Shown: positions 40,357-49,467, counted from the first letter of the stretch. The stretch: DNA of 64,000 bases from Pseudomonadota bacterium (GCA_021325365.1 JAJPHF010000079.1:1-64000), one strand, 5' to 3'. Program-made: numbers and translations. The notes: generated from the letters alone by a model not told the origin.

Positions 40357-42878
40357 TGGCTATCGAGACGCCGCCCCGCGTGGACGCGCCGCCCGCGCCG
40401 TCCGCGCCACCCCCCACCCCCGAAACTGGCGCCCCGCCCAGCCCGGCGCTGCACGTCGTCGGGCGCCCGCTGCCGAAGGTCGACGCGCTCGCCAAGACGT
40501 CGGGCGAGACGCAGTTCGCGGACGACATGAAGCTGCCGCGCATGGCCTACGGCCGCCTGCTGCGCAGCCCCCACCCGCACGCGCGCATCGTGGACATCGA
40601 CCTCAGCGAGGCGCTGGCCCTGCCGGGCGTGTACGCCGCCATTACGGGCCGCGACCTGCCGCACAAGTACGGCATCATGCCCGTCAGCCAGGACGAGACG
40701 GCGCTGGCCGTGGAGAAGGTGCGCTACGTGGGCGAGCCGGTGGCGGCCGTCGCGGCGGTGGACGAGGAGACGGCCGAGGCAGCCTGCCGCCGCATTAAAG
40801 TCGTCTACGAGCGCCTGCCCGCCTACATGACCGTCGACGAGGCGCTGACCAAAGAGGGCGAGGCCATCCAGGACTACGGCGACGGCCGCAACATCCACAA
40901 GTTCGTCAGCTACGAGTTCGGCGACGTGGAGGAGGGGTTCGCGGAGGCCGACCATATCCGCGAGGACACCTTCTTCTACCAGGGCAACACGCACCTGCCG
41001 ATCGAGCAGCACGCCACCCTGGCGCACTACGCCAAGGACGGCAAGCTGACCGTCTGGAGCAGCACCCAGACGCCCCACTACGTGCACCGCGAGCTGGCGG
41101 GCGCGCTGCAGATGCCGCCGTCGCGCATCCGCATCATCGCCGCGCCGGTCGGCGGCGGCTTCGGCGGCAAGAGCGAGCTGTTCAACCACGAGGTGGCCGC
41201 CGCCAAGCTGAGCATGGTCACGGGCCGCCCGGTGAAGATCACCCTCAACCGCGAGGAGGTCTTCTACGCGCACCGCGGCCGCCACCCCGTGCTGATGAAG
41301 GTGAAGACCGGCGTCAAGCGCGACGGCACGATCACCGCCATGCACTTCCAGTCGTGGGTGGACGGCGGCGCCTACGGCAGCTTCGGCGTCGCCTCCGTGT
41401 ACTACACGGTCACGCTGAACACCGTGGTGCAGCAGATCCCGCGCTACAAGTGCGAGGCCGTGCGCGTCTTCACGAACAAGCCGCCCTGCGGCCCGAAGCG
41501 CGGCCACGGCCTGCCGCAGGGCCGCTACGCGCTGGAGATCCACTTCGACAAGATCGCGCGCGACCTGGGCCTTGATCTCATCGACATGAAGCTGCGCCAG
41601 ACGGTGCGGCCGATGAGCCGCACTGTCAACTACCGGCGTATCACGAGCTGCGCGCTGCCTGAGTGCATCGACGCCGTGGTGCGGGCGTCGGGCTTCCGCG
41701 AGAAGCACGGCAAGCTGCCCTACGGCAAGGGCATCGGCCTGGCGACCAGTGCCTACATGTGCGGCGCCGGCACGGCGATCTACTGGAACCCGATGCCCCA
41801 CAGCTCGGCGCTCATCAAGCTCGACCGCGGCGGCGGCGTGGCGCTGCTGATGGGCGCGACCGACATCGGCCAGGGCTCCGACTCGACGATGGTGTACATC
41901 GCCGCCGAGGTGCTCGGCGTGCGCCCGGAGGACATCCAGCTCCACGCCGCCGACACCGACCTCACGCCCGTCGACCTGGGCAGCTACAGCAGCCGCGTCA
42001 CGTTCATGATGGGCAACGCGGTGCTGGAGGCCGCGCGCAAGCTGCGCGCCATCCTCTTCGAGGTCGTGGCCCAGCAGCTCGAAGTGCCCGTCGAGCGGCT
42101 GGACGCCGCCAACCGCCACATCTTCGTGCGCGACGACCTGACGCGCTCGGTGCCCTTCGACCAGGCGGTGCAGCTTGCCGAGGCGCGCTACGGCCAGCTC
42201 TCGGCCGCCGGCAGCTACACGCCGCCGAAAATCTACGCGCCCTACAAGGCGTCCACCGTCGGCCCCAGCCCCGCGCTCAGCTTCGCCGCCTGCGTGGCCG
42301 AGGTGACGACCGACCCCGACACCGGCGAGACGCGCGTGGACAAGGTGTGGATCGCGCACGACGTGGGCCGGGCCATCAACCCGCTGAACGTGCAGGGCCA
42401 GACCGAGGGCAGCGTCTACATGGCGATCGGCGAGGTGCTGATGGAAGAGCAGACCTTCCGTCGCGGGCTGCACAAGTTCCCGTCGCTGCTCGAGTACAAG
42501 AGCCCGACTACGCTGGAGACGCCCGAGATCGAGGTGATGCTGATCGAGCGGCCCGATCCCGAGGGCCCGTTCGGCGCCAAGGAGGCCGGGCAGGGGCCGC
42601 TGCTACCCGTGCCGCCGGCGGTGGCGAACGCCGTGTTCGACGCCGTGGGCGTGCGCGTGGACGAGACGCCGATCACGCCCGAGAAGGTGCTGAAGGCGCT
42701 CGACCGCGCGGCCGAGGGCAAGGAGCCGCGCGTCGGCCCCGAGCGCGTGCCGCCGGTCCAGTTCCCGCCGCCGATCCGGCCCGAGGTGCCGCCCGAGTGG
42801 CGCAACGGCATCCCCGCGCCCGACGCCTACCCGCCGGTCGCCAGCTACACCACCTACGTCGGAGGCAGCGGGCTATGA
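40356..42878 (+). CDS. hcrA: Molybdenum hydroxylase large subunit; 4-hydroxybenzoyl-CoA reductase alpha-like
   Basis: 840 residues. An Ala/Pro-rich leader (~1-35) precedes aldehyde-oxidase/xanthine-dehydrogenase domains: VGRPLPKVDALAKTSGETQF, EQHATLAHY, the cofactor-binding VGGGFGGKSELF, GATDIGQGSDST, and PFGAKEAGQGPLLP with the catalytic Glu. It binds molybdopterin cytosine dinucleotide. The 4-HBCR enzyme reductively removes the para-hydroxyl of 4-hydroxybenzoyl-CoA in anaerobic phenol degradation; that specific substrate is inferred. Confidence 0.82.
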   Translation: MAIETPPRVDAPPAPSAPPPTPETGAPPSPALHVVGRPLPKVDALAKTSGETQFADDMKLPRMAYGRLLRSPHPHARIVDIDLSEALALPGVYAAITGRDLPHKYGIMPVSQDETALAVEKVRYVGEPVAAVAAVDEETAEAACRRIKVVYERLPAYMTVDEALTKEGEAIQDYGDGRNIHKFVSYEFGDVEEGFAEADHIREDTFFYQGNTHLPIEQHATLAHYAKDGKLTVWSSTQTPHYVHRELAGALQMPPSRIRIIAAPVGGGFGGKSELFNHEVAAAKLSMVTGRPVKITLNREEVFYAHRGRHPVLMKVKTGVKRDGTITAMHFQSWVDGGAYGSFGVASVYYTVTLNTVVQQIPRYKCEAVRVFTNKPPCGPKRGHGLPQGRYALEIHFDKIARDLGLDLIDMKLRQTVRPMSRTVNYRRITSCALPECIDAVVRASGFREKHGKLPYGKGIGLATSAYMCGAGTAIYWNPMPHSSALIKLDRGGGVALLMGATDIGQGSDSTMVYIAAEVLGVRPEDIQLHAADTDLTPVDLGSYSSRVTFMMGNAVLEAARKLRAILFEVVAQQLEVPVERLDAANRHIFVRDDLTRSVPFDQAVQLAEARYGQLSAAGSYTPPKIYAPYKASTVGPSPALSFAACVAEVTTDPDTGETRVDKVWIAHDVGRAINPLNVQGQTEGSVYMAIGEVLMEEQTFRRGLHKFPSLLEYKSPTTLETPEIEVMLIERPDPEGPFGAKEAGQGPLLPVPPAVANAVFDAVGVRVDETPITPEKVLKALDRAAEGKEPRVGPERVPPVQFPPPIRPEVPPEWRNGIPAPDAYPPVASYTTYVGGSGL

Positions 42879-43894
42879 TGCGCCTACCCGCGTTCCAGTA
42901 CGTCGCGCCGCGCACGGTGGCCGAGGCGGCCAGCCTGCTCGCCAACCACGGGCCGCAGGCCGCGCTCGTGGCTGGCGGAACCGACCTCTTCCCGAACATG
43001 AAGCGCCGCCAGGTCGAGCCGCAGGTGGTCATCGGCCTGCGCGGCATCGACGAGCTACGCGGCGTAGCCGGCGACACGCGCCAGGGCCTCACCGTGCGCG
43101 CCAACCAGACGCTCACCGAGGTCGCCAACGACGCGCGGCTGGCGCTGGCGTATCCGGCGGTGGCGAGGGCCGCGAGCAAGGTGTCGACGGTCCACCTGCG
43201 GAACATGGGCACGCTCGGCGGCAACCTCTGCCTCGACACGCGCTGCAACTACTACGACCAGAACTACGAGTGGCGCGAGGCGCTGGGCTTCTGCAAGAAG
43301 AAGGACGGCGACATCTGCTGGGTCGCCACCTCCAGCCCGCGCTGCTGGGCCGTGTCGTCGTCGGACACCGCCCCCGTCATGGTGGCGCTCGACGCCAAGG
43401 TGCGGCTGGTGAGCGCCCGGGGCGAGCGCGTGATCCCCGCCGAGGCGCTGTACCGCAACGACGGCATCGACTACCTCACCAAGCAGCCCGACGAGATCCT
43501 GACCGAGGTCATCCTGCCCCCGGCGGAGGGGCTAGAGATGAGCTACTGGAAGCTGCGGCGCCGCGACTCGTTCGACTTCCCGATCCTCGGCGCGGCCGCG
43601 GTGGTGCGCCGCGACGGCGCGATCGTGCGCGAGGCGCGCATCGTGCTGGGCGCGGTCACGTCGGCGCCGGTGCTGGCGGCCGAGGCGAGCGCCGCGCTCG
43701 TCGGCCAGCCGCTCAGCGCCGAGGTGATCGACCAGGCCGCGAAGACGGCGCGGCTCGGCGCCCGCCCGCTCGACAACACCGACCTGACGAACTCCTGGCG
43801 CCGCCGCATGGTCGAGGTGTACGTGCGCCGCGCCCTGCGCGAGATCGCCGGCCTCCCCATCACCGACTACGAGATCCAGGTGGCCGCGCACTAA
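42875..43894 (+). CDS. hcrB: Molybdenum hydroxylase FAD subunit with extra [4Fe-4S] loop; 4-hydroxybenzoyl-CoA reductase beta-like
   Basis: 339 residues. FAD-binding AALVAGGTDLFPNMKRR and TLGGNLCLDTRCNYYDQ. The insertion CNYYDQNYEWREALGFCKKK then DGDICWVA and SPRCWAV is the cluster-binding loop found in 4-hydroxybenzoyl-CoA reductase beta and absent from CO dehydrogenase or xanthine dehydrogenase medium subunits. This supports 4-HBCR. The ATGATGA overlap couples it to the large subunit. Confidence 0.85.
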   Translation: MMRLPAFQYVAPRTVAEAASLLANHGPQAALVAGGTDLFPNMKRRQVEPQVVIGLRGIDELRGVAGDTRQGLTVRANQTLTEVANDARLALAYPAVARAASKVSTVHLRNMGTLGGNLCLDTRCNYYDQNYEWREALGFCKKKDGDICWVATSSPRCWAVSSSDTAPVMVALDAKVRLVSARGERVIPAEALYRNDGIDYLTKQPDEILTEVILPPAEGLEMSYWKLRRRDSFDFPILGAAAVVRRDGAIVREARIVLGAVTSAPVLAAEASAALVGQPLSAEVIDQAAKTARLGARPLDNTDLTNSWRRRMVEVYVRRALREIAGLPITDYEIQVAAH

Positions 43895-44003
43895 CCCCGC
43901 GCCTCTCGACCAGACCGCAGAGAACAGAGTCGCGAAGCGCTGCAGGCGGCTGATCCATGCCTGAGCGAATTATTTCCCCCAAGGCCGCTAAACCGAGTTG
44001 ATA

Positions 44004-44327
44004 TCAGAGGTACTCCAGCCGATTCAGCATCTCATCTGGCTGAAACACCTCGTGGATCAGCACTAGTCTCTCCACGATCTGACCGATCGTCCGCGAGCCA
44101 TGAGCGCAGTAAGCGATGCCGGCGTGCTCCACGCCCTGGCTGTGCAGTCGCAAGTAGTCGGCATCATGAGTCACCATCACGCGCCCGGCGGCATGGGCGT
44201 GAGCCAGAAGCTCATGATCGGGGCGGCCGAGCAGGCTGGCCTCGTGGACGGTTAGCACGTCGATCTCCCGCTGCCGCAACGCTTGCGCCACCGCGTTCGG
44301 CATGTGCTCGTCGAGCTGGAAGCGCAC
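44004..44327 (-). CDS. DUF5615 PIN-like toxin
   Basis: 107 residues: FQLDEHMPNAVAQALRQREIDVLTVHEASLLGRPDHELLAHAHAAGRVMVTHDADYLRL with the acidic residues of the Mut7-C/PIN-like fold, and a C-terminal GQIVERLVLIHEV. Toxin partner of the DUF433 gene one base upstream. Predicted RNase. Confidence 0.8.
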   Translation of the reverse strand: MRFQLDEHMPNAVAQALRQREIDVLTVHEASLLGRPDHELLAHAHAAGRVMVTHDADYLRLHSQGVEHAGIAYCAHGSRTIGQIVERLVLIHEVFQPDEMLNRLEYL

Positions 44328-44328
44328 G

Positions 44329-44643
44329 CTACTGGCTGGCGCGTTGGCGTAGCTTCTCTTGGAGCAGGCTGGAGTACTGCCGGCGACACTCTTCCTCGAA
44401 GGCCGCGTCGTCCGCCGCGCGGCGCTCGATCTCGTCGCGGTGATCCCAGTAGTAGGCGAGCGCTGCGTACACGTCGGCCAGCGTCAGTTGCGGGTACTCC
44501 TGCACGATCTGCGCGGCCGACATGCCCTGCTTTTCGTGCCAGATCGCGACGTCCACGACCCGGATGCGCGTCCCGGCAACGCGCGGCTTCGGCCCCCCGG
44601 CCCCTTCAACGATCTCGATGTGGTCCTGAATTACATCAACCAT
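44329..44643 (-). CDS. DUF433 antitoxin
   Basis: 104 residues from ATG 44643 (GGGAGAG upstream). GPKPRVAGTRIRVVDVAIWHEKQGMSAAQIVQEYPQLTLADVYAALAYYWDHRDEIE is the DUF433 helix-turn-helix. It forms a toxin-antitoxin operon with the following DUF5615 gene. Confidence 0.82.
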   Translation of the reverse strand: MVDVIQDHIEIVEGAGGPKPRVAGTRIRVVDVAIWHEKQGMSAAQIVQEYPQLTLADVYAALAYYWDHRDEIERRAADDAAFEEECRRQYSSLLQEKLRQRASQ

Positions 44644-44806
44644 GGGGCGGCTCTCCCTACACTCCCGGTCAGTATAGCGCCGTACCAGAATGCCGAGTTG
44701 ATGAGTCTGGGCAAAGCCGTCGGCAGGCTCCCCAGGATCGGGGGCTCTGGGAGGCCGATCGCTGCTACCCATGGTAGACTCTGACCTAAGAGAGTGAGGG
44801 CGCGAG

Positions 44807-45034
44807 ATGGCGACCGATCAGGCAGCCCTGACAGAGCAAGCAACCGGGTTGTATGACCGCTACGGCAAGCCGCTAGAGCGCGAACATTTAGGCGAGCACG
44901 TCGCGATCTTCCCGGACGGCCGAACGGTGCTCGGCACGAGCCCGCACGAGGTGCTCGACAAGGCAGCTGACACCATCGGTCCAGGCAGCTTCGTGGTCAA
45001 GCTGGGCGAGCAAGCTGTCTGGCGCTGGCGATGA
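44807..45034 (+). CDS. Small protein paired with a retropepsin-like gene (copy 2)
   Basis: 75 residues, LYDRYGKPLEREHLGEHVAIFPDGRTVLGTSPHEVLDKA and VVKLGEQAVWRWR; paralogue of 16546-16791. GAGGG precedes the ATG. Stop and next start overlap as ATGA. Both copies keep the same order and overlap with a retropepsin-like partner, so the pair is a module. Function unknown. Confidence 0.7.
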   Translation: MATDQAALTEQATGLYDRYGKPLEREHLGEHVAIFPDGRTVLGTSPHEVLDKAADTIGPGSFVVKLGEQAVWRWR

Positions 45035-45558
45035 GCCAATCAGTCACCAGCTCTCACTTCCCCTATCTACCGCTCCGTCTGGCCGTTGGCCCGGTTCCAC
45101 TGGAGGGGGAAGCGCCCCTCGACACGGGGTTTGACGGCGATGTAGCGATGCCAGCCAGTCTCGCTGTGGATCGCATCGCGCCTGCCGGCTATATGACCTG
45201 TCGTCTGGCTGACGGGTCGCCGGTTGCCGCGCCTGTCTACCGCGGCACTGTGGACGTGGGCCCGTTCGGACGATTCCGCATCTATGCCATCGCGCTGGGC
45301 GACGAGCCGCTGGTGGGCCGCGGGGCGAGCGACAGGCTGCGCATTACCCTTGATTACGGGACCTCGTTTGGGAGCACTGCCGATGCGCTGGTCACGAAGC
45401 CTAGGCTAGCGGCGATGCCGAGAACGAAGAGCGCCGAAACGATGACCCGCGCCGCGGCGCTGCCGCCACGGCATTTGAGGCCAAGCCAGGCGTACAGTGC
45501 CGCGAGGACCAGGTGGACGGCCAGGCCACCGTACACCGTCCCGTCGGCTGTCTGCTGA
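45031..45558 (+). CDS. Retropepsin-like clan-AA aspartic protease homologue (copy 2)
   Basis: Start ATGAGCCAATCAG, then SVTSSHFPYLPLRL, LDTGFDGDVAMP (catalytic DTG), PVYRGTVDVGPFGRFRIYAIALGDEPLVGRG and LRITLDYG. Natural homology ends near 45360. The remaining ~65 codons are antisense to the next gene and look like an accidental extension, so the true C-terminus may have been lost at a junction. Clan-AA proteases work as dimers with one Asp each. Confidence 0.65.
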   Translation: MSQSVTSSHFPYLPLRLAVGPVPLEGEAPLDTGFDGDVAMPASLAVDRIAPAGYMTCRLADGSPVAAPVYRGTVDVGPFGRFRIYAIALGDEPLVGRGASDRLRITLDYGTSFGSTADALVTKPRLAAMPRTKSAETMTRAAALPPRHLRPSQAYSAARTRWTARPPYTVPSAVC

Positions 45559-45731
45559 ACGGCGGCGGCCGACCACTCGGGATGGGCACGGCTAACTGTC
45601 TGGACCACCTCGTCGCGGTGGAGGACCAGTAGGGTGCCGACGAACAGTTGCAGTAGCACCAGCGAGGCGAAGCCAAGCATCGCCGCGTTGATGACCCCGG
45701 GCCGCTTCGGGGCGCTCGAGATTGCCACCAT
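45354..45731 (-). CDS. Small membrane protein, unknown function
   Basis: 125 residues with three predicted transmembrane helices (AAMLGFASLVLLQLFVGTLL; YGGLAVHLVLAALYAWLGLK; VIVSALFVLGIAASLGF). A soluble segment HPEWSAAAVQQTADGT lies between the first two. Its end converges on, and overlaps, the retropepsin gene. Family not recognised. Confidence 0.6.
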   Translation of the reverse strand: MVAISSAPKRPGVINAAMLGFASLVLLQLFVGTLLVLHRDEVVQTVSRAHPEWSAAAVQQTADGTVYGGLAVHLVLAALYAWLGLKCRGGSAAARVIVSALFVLGIAASLGFVTSASAVLPNEVP

Positions 45732-45822
45732 ACAACCATGATAGCCGGAGCGCTCGGCAGGAGCCCTGCGGGCGGGGCGCGACGAATCGCTTCAGGCCTT
45801 GGGGAACCGAAGGGGGCAACCC

Positions 45823-46128
45823 ATGTCTCGGGTACGCCATAGCTCCATCCGCGACGCCGACGACAACACCTACCGCGACACGCTCGACCAGCTCCAGGTG
45901 GGCGAGGAGCTGCGCATCGCGCTCGACCGCGACCAGCTTGACGCCGAGGCGGCGCGCTGGCGCGCGGCGGCCGCCGCGGTCAGCGCCGAGGTCGAGATCA
46001 GCACGGCGCCTGGCGACCGCCCGGACCGCGGCCTGCTGCGCCTCGTGAAGCGCGGCATTCGTACCGGCGCCGAGCCCCAGCCCCCCAGCCCGCCGCCCTA
46101 TCCCGAGCGCCCGCCCGAGAGCTTCTGA
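45823..46128 (+). CDS. Small hydrophilic protein, unknown function
   Basis: 101 residues starting MSRVRHSSIRDADDNTYRDT, with AAGGGGG upstream of ATG 45823. A helical, acidic/basic N-terminal half (LQVGEELRIALDRDQLDAEAARWRAAAA) and a Pro-rich tail (PSPPPYPERPPESF). No motif recognised. Confidence 0.45.
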   Translation: MSRVRHSSIRDADDNTYRDTLDQLQVGEELRIALDRDQLDAEAARWRAAAAAVSAEVEISTAPGDRPDRGLLRLVKRGIRTGAEPQPPSPPPYPERPPESF

Positions 46129-46390
46129 CCCGGCGAACGCCCGGTCCAGGGGGCCTGCCTCTTCTCCTGCTCCGTCGCCTCGCGGCCTAGCCACCCAGTC
46201 CCGGCCGGCCCAGCGAGCCGCCGCGCGTGACGACCCGCGGATCACCGTGAGCATAGTTCATCGGCGGAGGCTGGCGCCTCGCATCCTGATGCCTGCACGT
46301 GGCATGGGTATCAGCATGTACTGATTGATGTAACGTTTGGAGCCTAATCACGTTTATTAGAACAGACTGATAGACTGCAGGAGGGGTGCT

Positions 46391-47425
46391 ATGCGCAGAG
46401 TGCCTTGGCTCGGCGTGCTGCTGCTCGCGGCCTGGTGCGTTGGGCTCGTCTCTCGTCCCGTTCCCGTAGCGGCGCAGACCGGCACGTCGCCGCAGGGCAT
46501 TGTGACTAGCCTGTCCAGCGCGGTGGACGCGATCCAGGCACGCCTCGACGCGGGCGACACGGCGGGCGCGCTCGCCGCTTACGACGCCTTCGAGAACGTC
46601 TGGTTCGGCGTCGAAGACGTCGTACGCGCTGTGTCAGGCAGCACCTACCGCGACATCGAGCAGGCTATGGCCGACCTGCGCAACGCGCTCCCCGCCAGCG
46701 GGAGCAACCCCGACGCCGCCCGCGCCGCCATCGCCGCGCTACGCGGCCAGTTCGCCACGTTTGCGACCCAGGCAGGCGTCACGCCGCCGGCCGTCGCCGC
46801 GGCGAGCGCGGGCCCGCCGGCGGCGCCCGCCGCCAGCGCCAGTCCGCCCGCCGCGGCGTCGCCCGCGCCCGCGGCATCCACGGCCCCGAGCGTCGAGGAG
46901 TGCGCGCGCTACGCCGGGCAGGCCGCGCAGCCCTACTTCGACTACGCGCAGGCGCTCCTCGGCAACGCGCCCCTCCCGGGCATTCCCCCAGCCCAGGCTG
47001 TGACCCCCCAGTACGCCTACGGCCCAGGCCCCGTGCCCGGCACCGCGGCGATTGGGCCGTATCGGCCTATCTATCCCTACCCGGGACGCTATGGTCCGGG
47101 CGCGTTCTTCGGCGGCGTCGGGGCGACCAATCCCAACTCCCAGCTAGCGGCACCGGGGCTGGTGAACGCCTTCCAGGCGGGGGGCCAGTTGCCCATCTTG
47201 CCCAATGGCGCCCTGGCCCCGTTGGCTCCCTCCGACGTGATCGCGCTGGGCGCCAACCAGGCGGCCGAGGCCGGGAATACCATTGCCCTGGGAGGCTTGC
47301 AGCAGTCCGTGGTAGCCAACCAGCTTGGCTACAGCGACCTGCGCTACAACTGGGTCCAAACGTACCTCCAGATGAGCGAGCAGGCGCGCAACCTCGCGCT
47401 CCTGCACTGCGGGCGCATCCCCTAG
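46391..47425 (+). CDS. Secreted protein with an FTR1-N-terminal-like (iron-uptake) domain
   Basis: 344 residues. Signal peptide (~1-30, ending VAAQ). Residues ~35-100 (AIQARLDAGDTAGALAAYDAFENVWFGVEDVVRAVSGSTYRDIEQAM) resemble the soluble domain before the FTR1/EfeU iron permease or EfeO. Then an Ala/Pro linker and a Tyr/Gly/Pro-rich part (YRPIYPYPGRYGPGAFFGGV). The P19-like gene follows, so a periplasmic iron role is reasonable inference. No permease is present here. Confidence 0.6.
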   Translation: MRRVPWLGVLLLAAWCVGLVSRPVPVAAQTGTSPQGIVTSLSSAVDAIQARLDAGDTAGALAAYDAFENVWFGVEDVVRAVSGSTYRDIEQAMADLRNALPASGSNPDAARAAIAALRGQFATFATQAGVTPPAVAAASAGPPAAPAASASPPAAASPAPAASTAPSVEECARYAGQAAQPYFDYAQALLGNAPLPGIPPAQAVTPQYAYGPGPVPGTAAIGPYRPIYPYPGRYGPGAFFGGVGATNPNSQLAAPGLVNAFQAGGQLPILPNGALAPLAPSDVIALGANQAAEAGNTIALGGLQQSVVANQLGYSDLRYNWVQTYLQMSEQARNLALLHCGRIP

Positions 47426-47499
47426 CGGTCCCTGGCCGCGCCGGCGGAGCGGCGCTCCGCGAACCCCTCGCCGTGAGCGAGGCAGTAGGAGAATTGGCG

Positions 47500-48105
47500 A
47501 TGCACTGGTCCCAACGGTCCGTCCTGGTTCTCGCCGTGGCCACCGCGCTGGCCGGCGTCGGCTTCCTGACCGCGTTCGCCCACCCCGCGGCGCACGTGAG
47601 CGTCCCGAGCGAGGCCCGTACCGCCCATTCGGTCCTCGCCCAGGAGTTCGTCGTCGGCGCGCCCGTCGAGCGCAACGGCATGGCCATCGCCGCGAACTAC
47701 CTGCTCGGCATCCAGCTCGACCTCGACTCGCTCATGCCCATGCCGATGGACACGACGGACGCGATCCACCTGGAGGCCGACGTTCACGCCACGGCCGGCA
47801 ACCAGAATGGCTTCGCGGCCGGCGACTGGATCCCCTACCTGGGCATCAGCTACCACGTCGCGAAGCTGGGCTCCGACTGGACGACCACCGGCGCGCTCCT
47901 GCCGATGGTCGCCAAGGACGGGCCCCATTACGCGGATAACACGCGCCTCAACGGCCCGGGCCAGTACCGCGTGACCTACCACTTCGATCCGCCGATCACG
48001 CACGGGTTCTTCCGCCACGTCGACGCCGCCACCGGCGTGGCGCCCTGGTGGGAGCCGTTCGAGGTCAGCTGGACGTTCACCTATCCCAGCACGCCCGCGG
48101 ACTAA
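47500..48105 (+). CDS. P19/Tp34-like periplasmic iron/copper-binding protein
   Basis: 201 residues from ATG 47500 (AGGAGAAT upstream). Signal peptide (~1-30). FVVGAPVERNGMAIAANYLLGIQLDLDSLMPMPM, then DAIHLEADVHATAGNQNGF and HFDPPITHGFFRHVD match the FetP/P19/Tp34 family, which binds Fe and Cu through Met, His and Glu/Asp. Works with FTR1-type (FetM) permeases in iron uptake. Seventy-four bases after the FTR1-N-like gene, same strand, likely one operon. Confidence 0.82.
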   Translation: MHWSQRSVLVLAVATALAGVGFLTAFAHPAAHVSVPSEARTAHSVLAQEFVVGAPVERNGMAIAANYLLGIQLDLDSLMPMPMDTTDAIHLEADVHATAGNQNGFAAGDWIPYLGISYHVAKLGSDWTTTGALLPMVAKDGPHYADNTRLNGPGQYRVTYHFDPPITHGFFRHVDAATGVAPWWEPFEVSWTFTYPSTPAD

Positions 48106-48189
48106 CGGGCGCTGCACCTGCCCGCCGTCCGCCGCTTGTGCGCCAGCCCCGTCCGCGCTACAGTGCGGGTAATCGCGGGAGAGGGAGCC

Positions 48190-49350
48190 ATGGCCGGGCG
48201 GCGGAGCGGGGGGCGCGCTCGCGGCGCACGGCCGCGCGCCGGGCTGCTCGGCGCGTGGGTCGTCGCGGCGTTGCTGCTCGCCTGCGGCCCCAGCGCCGCG
48301 GCGCCCGCCAGCGCGCCGGCCGCCCCCGGCGGCGCCGCTCCGGCGGCCGGCGGCCAGCCCACCACGCCCGCCGCCCTCGCCGCCTACCAGGGCGGCGACC
48401 GCCAGCAGCTACTCGAAGCCGGCGCCCGCCAAGAGGGCCAGCTCACCTGGTACACCTCGCTCAGCGGGCCGATCCTCGACCGTCTGCTGGCCGGCTTCAA
48501 GCAGAAGTACCCGTTCGTCGAGCCCGAGGTGTTTCGCGCCGCCGACAACGAGCTGCTGACCAAGGCCACGCAGGAGGCCCAGGCCGGGCGCCAGGTCTTC
48601 GACGTCATCGAGACGCCGCCGTCGGCCATCCGGATCATGCAAGAGGCAGGCCTGCTCGCGCCCTACTACTCGCCGCCGCTCGCCAGCTTCCCCGACACCG
48701 CCAAGACGCCCGCGAGCGGCGACCTGGTGGACAGCGCGCTCGTTCGCATCTCCTACATCGGCTTCGGCTACAACACCACGCTCATCCCCGAGAGCGCCGT
48801 GCCGAAGACCGCGCAAGACCTGCTCAATCCAGCGCTCAGCGGCAAGCTCGCCCTCGCCGGCACCACCACCGGCGACCGCTGGGTCGCCTCGGTGCTGCAC
48901 GGCCTGGGCGCCCAGCGCGGCCGCGACCTGTTGACCCAGATCGCCAGCCAGCAGAAGCCCGTCGTCCACCAGGTGTCCGGCAAGGCGCTGCTCGACCTGA
49001 TCGCCAAGGGGGAGGTTGCCGCCTCGCCGACCATCTTTCGCGATCACGTGCTCCAGGCGCAGGCCGAGCAGAACGCGCCTGTCCAGTGGGTGCCGCTCGA
49101 CCCCGTTGTGGGAAACGCGGGCCAGGGCGCCTTCGCCGCCAAGGCGCCGCACCCCCACGCCGCGCTCCTCTTCCTGGATTATCTCTATAGCGACGGCCAA
49201 CAGATTCTGGAGGACAACTTCTACAGCACGGGCGCCACGCCAGTGTCCTTCACGCCCTGGATACCCGAGCAAGGCCAGACCGCCGCCCAGATCGAGAGCG
49301 ACGCGACCCAATGGACCGCCACCTTCAACACCATCTTCCGTGGCCGCTGA
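48190..49350 (+). CDS. Type-1 extracellular solute-binding lipoprotein, Fe(III)-type
   Basis: 386 residues from ATG 48190 (GGGAG upstream). Lipobox ALLLACGPS, Ala/Pro linker, then EGQLTWYTSLSGPILDRLLAGFKQKYPFVE, IGFGYNTTLIP, and PVGNAGQGAF-like closing region; the FbpA/AfuA-like branch of family 1 binding proteins. Likely captures ferric iron or an oligo-anion; context with the P19-like gene favours iron. Transport partners are absent from the window. Confidence 0.8.
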   Translation: MAGRRSGGRARGARPRAGLLGAWVVAALLLACGPSAAAPASAPAAPGGAAPAAGGQPTTPAALAAYQGGDRQQLLEAGARQEGQLTWYTSLSGPILDRLLAGFKQKYPFVEPEVFRAADNELLTKATQEAQAGRQVFDVIETPPSAIRIMQEAGLLAPYYSPPLASFPDTAKTPASGDLVDSALVRISYIGFGYNTTLIPESAVPKTAQDLLNPALSGKLALAGTTTGDRWVASVLHGLGAQRGRDLLTQIASQQKPVVHQVSGKALLDLIAKGEVAASPTIFRDHVLQAQAEQNAPVQWVPLDPVVGNAGQGAFAAKAPHPHAALLFLDYLYSDGQQILEDNFYSTGATPVSFTPWIPEQGQTAAQIESDATQWTATFNTIFRGR

Positions 49351-49364
49351 TCTCTCCCGGGGGC

Positions 49365-49382
49365 CCAGGGGTGCTCCCCTGG
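49365..49382 (+). terminator. 7-bp hairpin after the binding-protein gene
   Basis: CCAGGGG-TGCT-CCCCTGG, fifteen bases after the stop at 49350. No T-run; the gap to 49467 is otherwise G/C tracts. Confidence 0.4.
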
Positions 49383-49467
49383 CGGGGGCGTGGGGGGATC
49401 CCCAACAGCCTCCTTAACTTACCGGGGGTGTGGGGGTATCCCTCACCTCCCGTGACTGGAGGAAGAA

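Noticed and set aside
45823..46128. Antitoxin
   Set aside because: Small and helical, but it has no toxin partner or recognisable DNA-binding motif, so I left it as unknown.
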